Positions 8,566 through 16,914 of a DNA stretch of 64,000 nt are shown piece after piece. The position numbers and the translations under genes were made by a program. Source of the stretch: Anaerolineales bacterium (lineage in GTDB: Bacteria > Chloroflexota > Anaerolineae > 4572-78 > J111). Numbering within the stretch: position 1 is the first letter of the stretch; every line of letters starts with the position of its first letter. The DNA lies in NCBI GenBank assembly GCA_015075405.1, contig JABTUK010000002.1, positions 806,001-870,000 on the forward strand, written 5' to 3'. The notes below the pieces were generated by a model. That model did not search any database and was not told the origin of the DNA. It was given only the letters and a program-made list of their open reading frames with translations.

Positions 8566-9531
8566 CTACCAATTCTTGCGCCAATTGGCAGTGACAATAG
8601 ATTTGTCATAGGTCACTTCGATCTCGATGGGTTCGGAGAGGGTAGCTGTGGCGGTGCGCTGGTCGTCGGTGGTAACGACGGTGAGAATCCATTTGCACGG
8701 AATCGGCTTGGCGCCCAGGGTAATATCATAAAAACCGGGCGGCCAAAAAGCGCCTTCATTGTTTAGACCCCCTATAGGGCCGGAAGGATTAGAGATAACC
8801 GAGAAGCCGCCGCAACTGGCCTGAACGTAAACGCCGTTAACCGGATTGCCGGCCGGGTCGGTGATATTGCCCAGAAAGCGAGTCAAACCATAATTGGTGT
8901 CGTTGTACCAGCCGGTCGGCTCGAACTGGTATTTGGGTTTTTCGGGGGTCGGGGTGGCCTCCGGCGTTGGAGTCGCGGGTGGGGGTGGAGCAACCACCAC
9001 CGGCACATTGGCGGTATTGCTGGCCTGCACCACCGACCCGGCCACCCAGCCGGTCGCGCCCTCAGCATTGCTGATTTGCCACCACGAGGCTTCATTGTTG
9101 CGCCCAATAATCGGCACAGTTAAATTTGGCGGCAGAGCGGCCACCACCGGATAGTTAGTGCCCGGCCCACTCCGAACATTGACCGTATTGGCAGCAACCA
9201 ACTGCGGCCTCACCGGAGTGGGGGTGGGCGTCGGCGGCACGGGAGTCGGCGTGTCCGGCGGCAGGGTTGGGCTGGGGGTGGGCGAAGGCACAGCGGTTGC
9301 TGTGGGCAGCGGGGTAAGAGTCGGGAGAATGACGATGGTCGTTGCCGACGGCGCGGGGACAGGGGTAAAAGTGGGCGCGGGCGTCCGGGTAAGCTGGACC
9401 CGTTCACTGCGGACCCGAAACAGCCAGGCAAACAGGGCTGTTGCCGCCAAGTAAAGAATTAAAATGAGCAGGACTATCAGGCTGAGATAGCGGACTTTTT
9501 GCATCGTTAACCAGAATTCGGAATTTTCCAA
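8566..9531 (-). CDS. Membrane-anchored SH3b-domain surface protein
   Basis: A 321-residue protein: a membrane segment (about 15-38, YLSLIVLLILILYLAATALF), a Pro/Thr-rich linker (about 47-110), a bacterial SH3 domain (about 113-168, NTVNVRSGPGTNYPVV), a second Pro/Thr linker, and a C-terminal beta domain (about 200-321). The domains face outside the membrane, where SH3b domains often bind wall or surface polymers. The longest reading starts at TTG 9531; an ATG at 9504 (MQKVRYL) is equally plausible and neither has a strong Shine-Dalgarno. The two Pro/Thr tracts make the coding strand look repetitive. Confidence 0.8.
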   Translation of the reverse strand: MENSEFWLTMQKVRYLSLIVLLILILYLAATALFAWLFRVRSERVQLTRTPAPTFTPVPAPSATTIVILPTLTPLPTATAVPSPTPSPTLPPDTPTPVPPTPTPTPVRPQLVAANTVNVRSGPGTNYPVVAALPPNLTVPIIGRNNEASWWQISNAEGATGWVAGSVVQASNTANVPVVVAPPPPATPTPEATPTPEKPKYQFEPTGWYNDTNYGLTRFLGNITDPAGNPVNGVYVQASCGGFSVISNPSGPIGGLNNEGAFWPPGFYDITLGAKPIPCKWILTVVTTDDQRTATATLSEPIEIEVTYDKSIVTANWRKNW

Positions 9532-9533
9532 AT

Positions 9534-9681
9534 CGCACCCTTCGATACGCGCTCCCCTCGCCCTTCGACAAGCCCTTCGGCAAGCTCAGGACGTTGCTCA
9601 GGACGAGTTCCGCGCTACTCAGGATGCGATTATAAGCCGAAAATCATCCTGAGTAGGGCGTTAGCCCGTATCGAAGGGTGA
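9534..9681. repeat. Nested inverted-repeat element
   Basis: The outer arms CACCCTTCGATACG (9536-9549) and CGTATCGAAGGGTG (9668-9681) enclose inner arms CGCTACTCAGGATG and CATCCTGAGTAG. Between them is the CTTCGACAAG...AGCTCAGGA text, a form commonly dispersed in environmental genomes. It lies between two minus-strand genes. Confidence 0.65.
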
Positions 9682-9751
9682 TTTTCGAGCTAATTCCGAA
9701 CCCAGGTTCGTTAAGTTAGTTTAGCCAGCTACCTTCAAATCGGCAAATGCT

Positions 9752-10966
9752 TTACCGGCCCAGTTGTTCAGCCAGAACCCGGCCCAGGCGGGCGATACCT
9801 TCCCGAATTTGGGCGGGAGTGGCGTTGGAGAAGTTCAGGCGCAGGGTATTTTCGCCGCCGCCGTTGGGAAACATGGACGCACCGGGGACAAAGGCCACAT
9901 TGGCGGCCAGAGCAGCCGGCAGCAGCGCAACCCCGCTGATCCCTGGCGGCAACGTAACCCACAGAAAAAGGCCGCCGTCGGGGCGAGTCCAGTGGGTTTC
10001 GGGTGGAAAATGTTCGGCCAGGGCGGCCAGCATCACCTCGCGGCGCTCCCGATAAACCCGGCGGATAACAGGTAGATGCTGCTGCAAAAAACCATCTCGA
10101 ACCGCTTCGTAAGCAATCATTTGATTGAACGTGGCTGAGTGGAGATCGGCCCCCTGTTTAGCCTGGACCAGCTTGCGGATCACCTCCAGCGGAGCCACAA
10201 TCCAGGCCAGGCGCAACCCCGGCGCCAACGTTTTGGAAAAGGTACTGAGGTAGATCACACTGCCGTCGTAATCACCCCCACTCGAACCTGAACCGCCAAT
10301 TTCCAGAATTTTAGGAATCGGTTCGCCTTCAAAGCGCAGTTCGCCGTAAGCATCATCTTCGATAATGGGCACGCCGTAGCGCTGAGCCAGCTCGACCAGT
10401 TGCTGCCGCCGTTCCAGGGTGAGGGTTACGCCGGTTGGGTTTTGAAAGGTGGGCATGGTGTAAATCAGTTTGGGGCTGGCTTGCAGGGCCGGCTCCAGGG
10501 CGGCGGTAATCATGCCCTGCTCGTCGGAGGGAACGGCGACATATTCGGCTTCGTAGGGGTTAAAGGCCTGGAGCGCGCCCATATAAGTGGGCGCTTCGAC
10601 CACCAGCCGGTCGCCGGGGTTGATAAAAATTTTACCCAACAAATCGAGGGCCTGCTGCGAGCCGGAGGTGATGAGGATGTTATCGGGTGAGATAGTCAGG
10701 CTGGGAGCAGTATGCTGAGCCACCCACTCGCGCAGGGGACGATAGCCCTCGGTGGTGCTGTATTGCAAAGCCTGGGGACCAAAATCACGTAGCACCCGGT
10801 CGGCGGCCACGGCCATTTCTTCGACTGGGAAGATTTCTGGCGCGGGGAGTCCGCCGGCAAAAGAGATCATGTCAGGCTGCTCCGTCACTTTGAGCAGTTC
10901 CCGAATGGCTGAACTGGTCATGCGTTGAGTCCGCTGGGCGTAGCGATGAGTCCATGAAATAGGCAT
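9752..10966 (-). CDS. PLP-dependent aminotransferase, 2-aminoadipate/LysN-like (fold type I)
   Basis: A 404-residue aminotransferase of the class I/II group related to 2-aminoadipate transaminase and the catalytic half of MocR proteins. It contains the N-terminal ISFAGGLPAPEIFP motif, an ITSGSQQALDL cofactor loop, and the Schiff-base lysine in STFSKTLAPG. I chose the ATG at 10966 because CAGGAG lies just upstream; longer readings would translate the micro-repeat hairpin at 10981-11078. No regulatory wHTH domain is attached. Likely donor substrates are aromatic, branched or aminoadipate-type amino acids. Confidence 0.87.
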   Translation of the reverse strand: MPISWTHRYAQRTQRMTSSAIRELLKVTEQPDMISFAGGLPAPEIFPVEEMAVAADRVLRDFGPQALQYSTTEGYRPLREWVAQHTAPSLTISPDNILITSGSQQALDLLGKIFINPGDRLVVEAPTYMGALQAFNPYEAEYVAVPSDEQGMITAALEPALQASPKLIYTMPTFQNPTGVTLTLERRQQLVELAQRYGVPIIEDDAYGELRFEGEPIPKILEIGGSGSSGGDYDGSVIYLSTFSKTLAPGLRLAWIVAPLEVIRKLVQAKQGADLHSATFNQMIAYEAVRDGFLQQHLPVIRRVYRERREVMLAALAEHFPPETHWTRPDGGLFLWVTLPPGISGVALLPAALAANVAFVPGASMFPNGGGENTLRLNFSNATPAQIREGIARLGRVLAEQLGR

Positions 10967-10980
10967 AGTGAGTCTCCTGG

Positions 10981-11078
10981 AAGAATGGAAGATTGGAAGA
11001 TTGGAAGATTGGAGGGTTGGAGGGTTGAATAAATATACAACCTTCCAGCCTTCCAACTTTCCAACCTTCCAACTTTTC
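10981..11078. repeat. Micro-repeat hairpin, word GGAAGATTGG
   Basis: The left arm is a run of GGAAGATT/GGAGGGTT units (10981-11027). The right arm is the inverse CCTTCCAACTTTCC array (11040-11076). It lies immediately upstream of the aminotransferase Shine-Dalgarno and between two minus-strand genes. The same word family recurs at 47522-47598. Confidence 0.8.
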
Positions 11079-11112
11079 AGACAGCTTAGCATCAATAAGT
11101 TGGGTTGGGTAT

Positions 11113-11148
11113 AGCCAATTGGCTCAGTCCGCTTCGGACCAATTGGCT
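11113..11148. terminator. Hairpin AGCCAATTGG...CCAATTGGCT
   Basis: A strong stem of AGCCAATTGG paired with CCAATTGGCT, plus GTCC/GGAC around a GCTTC loop, sits 5 nt beyond the stop of the minus-strand AEC gene. No clear T-tract is seen on that strand. It could be a terminator or transcript end stabiliser. Confidence 0.45.
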
Positions 11149-11153
11149 TTAAT

Positions 11154-12062
11154 TTACATAACCAGCCAGAGCAAAACAGTCACGGTAGCAATGCTGGTCA
11201 GGGTGCTGACAAAGACAACGGCGGCGGTAAATTCGGCATCGGCCCCAAATTCGGCGGCCAGGACGCTGCTAATCACAGCAGTGGGCAGGCTGGCTTGCAC
11301 AATCACCACCTGTTGGGTGATGCCCGATATACCCAGGAAGGCGGCCAGCGGAAAAGCGATGAGGGGCGCAATTACCAGGCGGGCCGCAGTAGCCAGGACA
11401 ATGGGTCGCCACCGGCCCCTGACCGAGACGCGAGCCAGTTGCAGCCCCAGTACCACCAGCATGGCCGGCACGGTGGCCTGTCCCAATAAAGTAACGGCCC
11501 GTTCAAGGGGGAGCGGTAAGGTAATATCGCCCAGGTTGATGAAAAGCCCCAGGGCCGTAGCATAAGGTAAGGGGACGGTGAACATATTAAATAATGAGCG
11601 TTTGATCGAGGCCGTGCCGCGTGAGGCCAGAAAAACGCCCAATGTGTTCGCCAGAATTGCCGTAATAACAAAAAAAACAACGGCGCGCTGCAAGCCGACC
11701 GGTCCAAAGGCAAATTCGCTCAGCGGCAAGCCGTAGTTGCCGGCATTAATCACCACCACACTGAGCATAAACGCGCTTTCGAGTTTGCGGTCAAAGTGAA
11801 AAAGGCGGGCCAGAAGCCAACTGACGACGGCCATCAGCAGGTAAAAAATGACAATCATGGCCGCAATCGAGCCGATTTCGCCGGCGCGCAGATCAGATTT
11901 AGCAATACTGCCGATGATCAGAAACGGGTTGAACAGATAAAAGATAACACGGGACAAAACGCGGGGATCGGGCGAGCGGTAATGACCGAGCAAAAAGGCC
12001 AGGCCCACAATGATAAAAATGGGGGCGATGATGTTGTAGATGATGTTGAGTATGGATAACAC
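11154..12062 (-). CDS. AEC-family (auxin efflux carrier type) permease
   Basis: A 302-residue integral membrane protein with about nine to ten hydrophobic segments. It opens IIYNIIAPIFIIVGLAFLLG and has the helix-break asparagines typical of the AEC/bile-acid-like transporter fold (e.g. NAGNYGLP, residues about 106-113). Such carriers export small organic anions such as malate, or auxin-like compounds. The best start is the GTG at 12062, but the upstream bases are a micro-repeat array with no Shine-Dalgarno, so the start is uncertain by a few codons. Confidence 0.83.
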   Translation of the reverse strand: MLSILNIIYNIIAPIFIIVGLAFLLGHYRSPDPRVLSRVIFYLFNPFLIIGSIAKSDLRAGEIGSIAAMIVIFYLLMAVVSWLLARLFHFDRKLESAFMLSVVVINAGNYGLPLSEFAFGPVGLQRAVVFFVITAILANTLGVFLASRGTASIKRSLFNMFTVPLPYATALGLFINLGDITLPLPLERAVTLLGQATVPAMLVVLGLQLARVSVRGRWRPIVLATAARLVIAPLIAFPLAAFLGISGITQQVVIVQASLPTAVISSVLAAEFGADAEFTAAVVFVSTLTSIATVTVLLWLVM

Positions 12063-12100
12063 GATTTACGATTTTGGATTTACGATTTACGATTTTTAAC
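12061..12100. repeat. Single-arm micro-repeat array, word TTTACGATT
   Basis: Three to four TTTACGATT units abut the start of the AEC gene. A 23-nt stretch equals the left arm of the hairpin at 2623-2690, but no inverse arm is present here. It may be a half element. Confidence 0.7.
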
Positions 12101-12152
12101 AGATGCTTAAAGCTAATAGGGAAATCAATTTAGGGATACCAAATAGCCGGGG

Positions 12153-12287
12153 CTACCTGGGGGTGGTTTGGGGCGGCAGGTCGCGGGCGATGATGATCAC
12201 ATCAAAATCCGCCTCCAGCAGGCAAATCCCGCAGGTCAGGCCGGAGACGCCGCAGCCGATTACTACGACTTTGGGCTTAAGCTGCAT
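12153..12287 (-). pseudogene. N-terminal fragment of a D-amino-acid oxidase-like FAD protein
   Basis: The 44-codon reading from ATG 12287 begins MQLKPKVVVIGCGVSGLTCG and continues through a hydrophobic strand to IIIARDLPPQTT before a stop. This is the FAD-binding beta-alpha-beta unit (GxGxxG) and first conserved loop of D-amino-acid oxidase-like flavoproteins. The remaining 250 or more residues are missing, so it is a remnant. An inverted-repeat element lies 80 nt upstream of its start. The original gene may have been lost by deletion next to the AEC permease. Confidence 0.65.
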
Positions 12288-12367
12288 AGGTTAGGCTCGC
12301 AATTTCGCCAGCAGTTACAACGCTTCAGTACCATCGGTTATAGGACAAAAATTGGTAACCGCTCAAG

Positions 12368-12463
12368 CATGTCATTTCGACCGGAGGGAGAAATCTCCAA
12401 CTCCTTACTTTTCATTGTTGCGTCTTGGGGATTTCTCGCTCCTTCGTCGCTCGAAATGACATG
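12368..12463. repeat. Palindromic repeat CATGTCATTTCGA...TCGAAATGACATG
   Basis: The arms CATGTCATTTCGA with GGGAGAAATCTCC and GGGGATTTCTC with TCGAAATGACATG form a long imperfect hairpin. Close relatives are at 15757-15834 and 35434-35526. This text is widely dispersed in bacterial genomes from the environment. Confidence 0.75.
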
Positions 12464-12483
12464 AGCCTGAGTAGTAACAAAAA

Positions 12484-12511
12484 TTGTAATATTTGTGAAA
12501 ATTCGTATCAT
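12484..12511 (+). promoter_or_regulatory. Candidate promoter of the DUF2721 gene
   Basis: TTGTAA (12484-12489), a 16-nt spacer and TATCAT (12506-12511), 54 nt before the ATG at 12565. A reasonable but imperfect sigma70 match. Confidence 0.4.
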
Positions 12512-12564
12512 TCGGGGCCTAAAAACAGTTTACGAGAGGACCCTTAAATTCTGAATTTGAACTC

Positions 12565-12960
12565 ATGGAACTGACCCTAACCACCCCGGCCCTACTCTTT
12601 CCGGCTATTTCATTATTATTGTTGGCCTATACCAATCGCTTTTTAGCCCTGGCCGCCTTGATGCGCGAGCTTTATGCCCGTTACAAAACAGCGCCCGACC
12701 CCAAAATCAAAGGCCAACTGGCTAATTTGCGCTACCGGATTGTTATTATCCGCAATATGCAGGTCTTTGGGGTAGCCAGTTTTTTTGGCTGCGTTTTGTG
12801 CATGTTTCTGCTGTTTGCCGGGCAAAGCTTGGCCGGAACGTGGACCTTTGGCGGCAGTCTCATCCTGCTGCTGATCTCGCTGGGGCTGTCGCTGCGGGAA
12901 ATTCAGGTTTCGATTGATGCTTTGAGTCTGCAAATTCAGGATTTGGATGAAACTGTGTAG
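12565..12960 (+). CDS. DUF2721 family membrane protein
   Basis: A 131-residue protein with an N-terminal hydrophobic segment (about 8-30), a basic amphipathic cytosolic loop (about 35-60, including the LRYRIVIIRN segment), and two further membrane helices (about 67-110). This layout and the early LFPAISLLLLAYTNRFLAL segment match the DUF2721 family of unknown function. It stands alone between divergent repeats and the minus-strand response-regulator-like gene. No function is proposed. Confidence 0.75.
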   Translation: MELTLTTPALLFPAISLLLLAYTNRFLALAALMRELYARYKTAPDPKIKGQLANLRYRIVIIRNMQVFGVASFFGCVLCMFLLFAGQSLAGTWTFGGSLILLLISLGLSLREIQVSIDALSLQIQDLDETV

Positions 12961-13009
12961 GTCCGAATTAACCGCTTGACCTCACCCCACAACTGGGTGG
13001 AGGAGGTAC

Positions 13010-13420
13010 TCATTTCAGACGATATTTTCTTCTAAAAGCAGTGGCTTCACTTGGTTCAGAATGACCATATTTGCTTAGTACGTCTCTAACCGCATCTATT
13101 AGTTCTTCAGGACTGATGGGTATCCATAAATATCTGTCTATAAATTCCAGATGGACGCGTTCTTCATCAACCCCATATCTTTTTGTAACTAACCAAATTA
13201 CCCCAATCTTTTGTAGTTCCGGCTCTATTGCAACTAACTCTCGTCCATTATCCACCAAAGTTGCTCGAAAAAGTAATAAATCAATTGAGGAATTTTGTAA
13301 TAAAGTTACCACTTCTTGAAAATTTTCAACAAAAAGGCAATGATAACCACTACTCTTTAAGATAATCTCTATTAAGGCTCGTAGATCAGGTTCATTGCTA
13401 GCGACTACAATTTTTATCAT
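13010..13420 (-). CDS. Degenerate response-regulator receiver protein
   Basis: A 136-residue single domain with the alternating strand-helix pattern of CheY-like receivers: MIKIVVASNEPDLRALI, then IDLLLF at the end of strand 3, then PISPEELIDAVRDVL near the end. The phospho-acceptor Asp is absent: the strand-3 end reads LLLFRATL with Arg or Phe in its place, and the conserved Lys before the Pro is Ile. It probably does not undergo phosphotransfer. The gene is more AT-rich than its neighbours, hinting at a separate origin. ATG at 13420 has a GGAAG site upstream. Confidence 0.65.
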   Translation of the reverse strand: MIKIVVASNEPDLRALIEIILKSSGYHCLFVENFQEVVTLLQNSSIDLLLFRATLVDNGRELVAIEPELQKIGVIWLVTKRYGVDEERVHLEFIDRYLWIPISPEELIDAVRDVLSKYGHSEPSEATAFRRKYRLK

Positions 13421-13453
13421 TAGCTTCCGCTTATCGAAGACTGATCAAGCCAA

Positions 13454-15163
13454 TTACTCTTCACCTGCCCCGTCATTCCGCTGATCTTTCCCACCCGGCA
13501 GTTGAATTCCCAAACTATCGGCCACCGCCAAAATGCGGGCCAAAAACGTGGAAAGCGCATCAAACGCGCCGTCGCCGTTGCCGGTTTGCAGCACTTTTAG
13601 TTCGTGAACTTCGGGCATGTGGGCGGCCAGTTCGGGCAGCTTGTCCACCAGCCGGCCGGCCAGATCGCGCTCGTTCATCAGGTTGCGCACCTCCTGCTGC
13701 AAGCGAGCGATGTCGGTCTCGCCCTGGGCCAGGGCCAGTTTAACTCGATTGGCGGCTTCCTCCAACGCCAGCCGCGCCTCGCTCTCCTGCCGCCGCCGGA
13801 CCAGTTCGGCTTCCAGCTTGGCCGCTTGAAGCTGGTCGGTTTGGGTCTGGATCAGCAGCTTGTAGTCGGCTTCCAGCGTTTGCAGAGTGGTCTCGCGTTC
13901 CAGTCGCTGCTGGTCGGCCTGCAACTGGGCTTCGGCCAGCCGGATTTCTTCGGCCAGTTCTTTCAAGGCCTGCTCCACTTGCAGCGCTTTCTGGCGCGCT
14001 CTGGCCTCCGCATCGAGGCGAGCGCGTTCCAGGGCCTCTTCCTGCTCTCGCCGCAGCAGGGCCAGCTTCATAGCCTGCTCATCCTCCGCCGCTTGAATGC
14101 GCAGCCGCTGCTCCGATTCGCGCCGGGTCAGGGTGGTCTGCTCTTCGAGTTGAATTTTCTGGCGGGCCGTCTCCTGCTCCCTGGTAAAGCGGGTGCCTTC
14201 CTCGGCCAGCTTAATTTGTAAGGCTTCGGTCTGCTTGCTCTGCTTGATCCGCTCGATGGCGACCATCGTTTCGGCTTCGCTGGTTTCGGCCACCTGCCGG
14301 TTTTCCAACTCCTTCTGGCGGATTTCATCCTGGGCCAGCAAATAGCTGATGCGGGCCGTCTTTTCCTGATCGTAGCGGAAAGGCGCTTGCAAATGCTCCC
14401 ACAAACGCTGCGAGCTGACCAGCGCCTCTTTGATCTGCACGGTCACAATCTTGATACCCAGGCCCTCATCCCCGCCCCGGCCTTCGGCCACGGTTTTTAA
14501 GCGCGAGGTCAGCTCTTCGATGATCGGCTCCTTGTCGGCCAGCACCTCCTGCACGCTCATCGTGGCGATTTTGTCCTTGATGCCGGCTTCGGCCTGCTCC
14601 CGCAGTTGAGCATTGACAATGCCCAACGGATCACGGCTATCCGAAAAATCGAGCTTTTTGTAGGCCACGCCAAAATCATTGATCTGCCATTGGACGTAGG
14701 CCAGGATGTTGATGCCCTGCTTTTCCTGGCTGATGCAGTTGGCGACAATGCCGATAGTTTGCATCGCCGCCGGGACGACCAGGTAAGCGTCGGTGTAGGG
14801 GTTGTAATTGAACGAGACGCCCAGGCCCAACGTCACCGGCTCTTTGCGGCCCAGGCGGGTGTGGACCACATAGGCATTGGGCGGGACGATGATCCGCTTA
14901 AACATCCAAAAGCCGGTCTCGCGGACGCGGATGGGTTCTTTTTCCAGTTGCAGTTCTTCTGAAGTTTTCAGGCCGGAGGGCGGCGGGGGCGCACTTCGAG
15001 CCGGCTGCGGCGCATACCCCGGCGCGGGCGGCAGCGGCCCCCCGGCGCTCAGCGTCGCCGGAAGCGGGGCCGGCGCTTCGGCCATGGGCGGCTGCTCAGC
15101 CTCTCGCTGCTGAACAATATTCTGTTCCATAAACACATTAGCGGCGGCGCGGCGTTTTTCCAT
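13454..15163 (-). CDS. SPFH/Band 7 (flotillin-like) protein with long coiled coil
   Basis: A 569-residue scaffold-type protein. After a Pro-rich N-terminus (about 20-65) comes an SPFH domain (about 85-270) with alternating beta strands such as INILAYVQWQINDF. It is followed by a long Glu/Gln/Arg-rich coiled coil (about 275-500) and a short helical tail. Such proteins organise membrane microdomains. No obvious membrane helix is visible, so membrane contact is probably peripheral. The ATG at 15163 (MEKRRAAANV) follows a GGAG site; an upstream in-frame start would translate the micro-repeat hairpin. Confidence 0.82.
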   Translation of the reverse strand: MEKRRAAANVFMEQNIVQQREAEQPPMAEAPAPLPATLSAGGPLPPAPGYAPQPARSAPPPPSGLKTSEELQLEKEPIRVRETGFWMFKRIIVPPNAYVVHTRLGRKEPVTLGLGVSFNYNPYTDAYLVVPAAMQTIGIVANCISQEKQGINILAYVQWQINDFGVAYKKLDFSDSRDPLGIVNAQLREQAEAGIKDKIATMSVQEVLADKEPIIEELTSRLKTVAEGRGGDEGLGIKIVTVQIKEALVSSQRLWEHLQAPFRYDQEKTARISYLLAQDEIRQKELENRQVAETSEAETMVAIERIKQSKQTEALQIKLAEEGTRFTREQETARQKIQLEEQTTLTRRESEQRLRIQAAEDEQAMKLALLRREQEEALERARLDAEARARQKALQVEQALKELAEEIRLAEAQLQADQQRLERETTLQTLEADYKLLIQTQTDQLQAAKLEAELVRRRQESEARLALEEAANRVKLALAQGETDIARLQQEVRNLMNERDLAGRLVDKLPELAAHMPEVHELKVLQTGNGDGAFDALSTFLARILAVADSLGIQLPGGKDQRNDGAGEE

Positions 15164-15188
15164 GAGGGTTTCTCCGTGGTAAGTTATT

Positions 15189-15256
15189 GGGAGGCTAAGG
15201 CTGAGGCTAAGGCTAAGAAAGAACAATCCTCAGCCTTAGCCTCAGTCTCAGCCTCA
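15189..15256. repeat. Micro-repeat hairpin, word GAGGCTAAGGCT
   Basis: The left arm is a GAGGCTAAGGCT array (15190-15218). The right arm is the inverse AGCCTTAGCCTCAG array (15228-15256), with a loop of about 10 nt. It lies 25 nt upstream of the SPFH start. Confidence 0.8.
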
Positions 15257-15600
15257 AGTCTTCATCCCTGCCGCCATTGTAACACGATTCAGGGGAACAA
15301 ATCAACCGGGAAAATGGGATAGGTAGGGATCAACTCGTTGACACAAGAAGGGAGGGGTTTTATTATTGTAAGGGAAAAAGGCCCGTTTGGTCGTTAGCGT
15401 GACCGCGAGCAAGGGCGAGCGGGGGAGATAACTTCCAAATAAACAGCGCGGCTGAGAGGTTATTCGTAATCGAGTCTCAACCCATTCATGCGGTTGAAGC
15501 AAAGCGGGATAAAATCTGTGGCCGTAGTTGGCGTCTTCGCGTGAGATTTTACGGCCTGTTTAGTTCAACATCGTCTTGACAACTACAATTTTTTAGAAAA
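15257..15600. other. Gap with no supported gene
   Basis: Nothing convincing was found here. A 66-codon minus-strand reading at 15302-15502 has no Shine-Dalgarno, no recognisable family and an amino-acid mix unlike a real protein. Confidence 0.5.
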
Positions 15601-15751
15601 AATCTGCGAAGATCAGTTCGATCCGCGTCATCTGCGTTCTATAGATGTTCAGAAAAACATTTTGAATCTGTAGGGGCGTACCCTTGCGGTCGCCCCTGGT
15701 GGGGCAGGCGCAAGGCCGTGCCCCTACCCAAAACATTATCTGAATATCTAT
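15601..15751. repeat. Half micro-repeat plus 111-nt palindrome
   Basis: 15601-15641 is a single arm of the CTGCGTTC/ATCTGCG word family seen as a full hairpin at 19221-19310. 15641-15751 is a separate palindrome: left arm ATAGATGTTCAGA...TAGGGGCGTACCC, right arm GTGCCCCTACCC...CTGAATATCTA, pairing over about 50 nt. Defined ends make it MITE-like. Confidence 0.65.
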
Positions 15752-15756
15752 ATCTT

Positions 15757-15890
15757 GAGGCCGAAGGTCGAGAAATCCCCAGGGCGCAACAGTTAAAAGT
15801 AAGGTGTTGGGGATTTCTCCCTCCGGTCGAAACCTGTCCCACCCCTTCGGGTGCGCCGAAGGGCGTGAGCTTGTCGAATGGATGACATGC
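15757..15890. repeat. Palindromic repeats: GAAATCCCC family and CTTCGG text
   Basis: GGTCGAGAAATCCCC (15766-15780) pairs with GGGGATTTCTCCCTCC (15809-15824) around a short spacer. It is followed by CTTCGGGTGCGCCGAAG and a GAGCTTGTCGAA tail. It belongs with the elements at 12368 and 35434. Confidence 0.6.
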
Positions 15891-15927
15891 CTGAGCAGTT
15901 ACAATTTGGAAATTATCTCCAAACTTT

Positions 15928-16914
15928 CTACGCCCGGATCTCCTGCCGCTGGAACAGCACGTAGCCGATGGCAAACAGCAAGATAGTCGCCGCAATCAGG
16001 CCGGTCAGGTTAGGCCAGATGAGCAGCAAGCTCTGGCTCAGCGGCAAGGGCGCGCCCAGCACCGCGCCTTGCAGTTGCATGGGCAGGACAAAGCCCAACG
16101 AGCGTACCGCCGGGTTGAGCAAGGCAATCATCGCCTCGGCGTAAAGGGTGTTGGGCGACAGCCGGCTCAGAATAAGTTCCAGTTGGGCCTGGGCCAGGGC
16201 CGTTTCAGGCTGGCCGGGCCGGACAGGCTGCAAGACTTGGGCCAGCACCCCGGCAATGATGCCCCAGAAGACCATAAAGAAAAGCCAGACGGCCAGCGAG
16301 GCCAGCGCCGCTGTGGCCGGTTGGCGGAAGATGATGGAGAAGACCAGGGCCAGGGCCAACCAGATACCGCCGTAAAAGATGGTTACAACCAAAAACCACA
16401 AACTGCGGGCCACTTCTTCGCCGCCGGGCGGGACGCCCAGACCCAGCAAACCCAGACCCATAATCAGCAGCCAGATGGTGGTCAGCACCAGGGCCAGGGT
16501 GAAAAAGCCGGCCAGGAATTTGCCAAAGAGCAGTGCATCCCGGTAGATGGGCTGGGCCAGCAGCCGCGACATGGTGCGCCCGTTGAATTCGCCGTTGATG
16601 GCGTCAAAGGCCAGGGCAATGGCAATCAAAGGGACCAGGAAGCCCAAAAAGCCGACAAAGGCTGGCAGCGGCTCCTGCCCAGTGGTAAAAAGCTTCAGGA
16701 AAACAAAGGGGTCTTGCCCCACGCTGTCACGCAGCCGTTCGGTAGCCCCATAAACCGTACCGGCAGCGGTCAGCAAGATGAGCAGTTCCAGGATCAGCAT
16801 GCGGATGCTGCTCAGGGAGTCGGCCATTTCTTTGCCCACCACCGCCCACAGGCCGGTCCAGGGCGAACCTTCTCGAACTGCGTCAGTTTTGGCTTGTTTA
16901 AGCTGCGAGACCAT
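15928..16914 (-). CDS. ABC-2 type transporter permease
   Basis: A 328-residue integral membrane protein with about six hydrophobic segments and the ABC-2 pattern: a cytosolic N-terminus, a large loop after helix 1 (about 55-85), and paired C-terminal helices. It should form the channel of the exporter with the ATPase encoded just upstream. I place the start at ATG 16914 ([11 protein letters not shown]), which overlaps the ATPase gene by 17 nt; a longer reading would run far into the ATPase gene. Partner of the NEW3 protein in a three-gene operon. Confidence 0.85.
   Translation of the reverse strand: MVSQLKQAKTDAVREGSPWTGLWAVVGKEMADSLSSIRMLILELLILLTAAGTVYGATERLRDSVGQDPFVFLKLFTTGQEPLPAFVGFLGFLVPLIAIALAFDAINGEFNGRTMSRLLAQPIYRDALLFGKFLAGFFTLALVLTTIWLLIMGLGLLGLGVPPGGEEVARSLWFLVVTIFYGGIWLALALVFSIIFRQPATAALASLAVWLFFMVFWGIIAGVLAQVLQPVRPGQPETALAQAQLELILSRLSPNTLYAEAMIALLNPAVRSLGFVLPMQLQGAVLGAPLPLSQSLLLIWPNLTGLIAATILLFAIGYVLFQRQEIRA

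Noticed and set aside
9158-9454. Plus-strand open frame rich in Gly and Val opposite the SH3 protein
   Set aside because: It is the antisense of the Pro/Thr-rich linker. The SH3, membrane and linker order on the minus strand is clearly the real gene.
10967-11095. Longer N-terminus for the aminotransferase
   Set aside because: It would translate the micro-repeat hairpin into low-complexity peptide, and a good ribosome site precedes ATG 10966.
15302-15502. 66-codon minus-strand reading as a small gene
   Set aside because: No ribosome site, no family resemblance, and a composition typical of chance frames.
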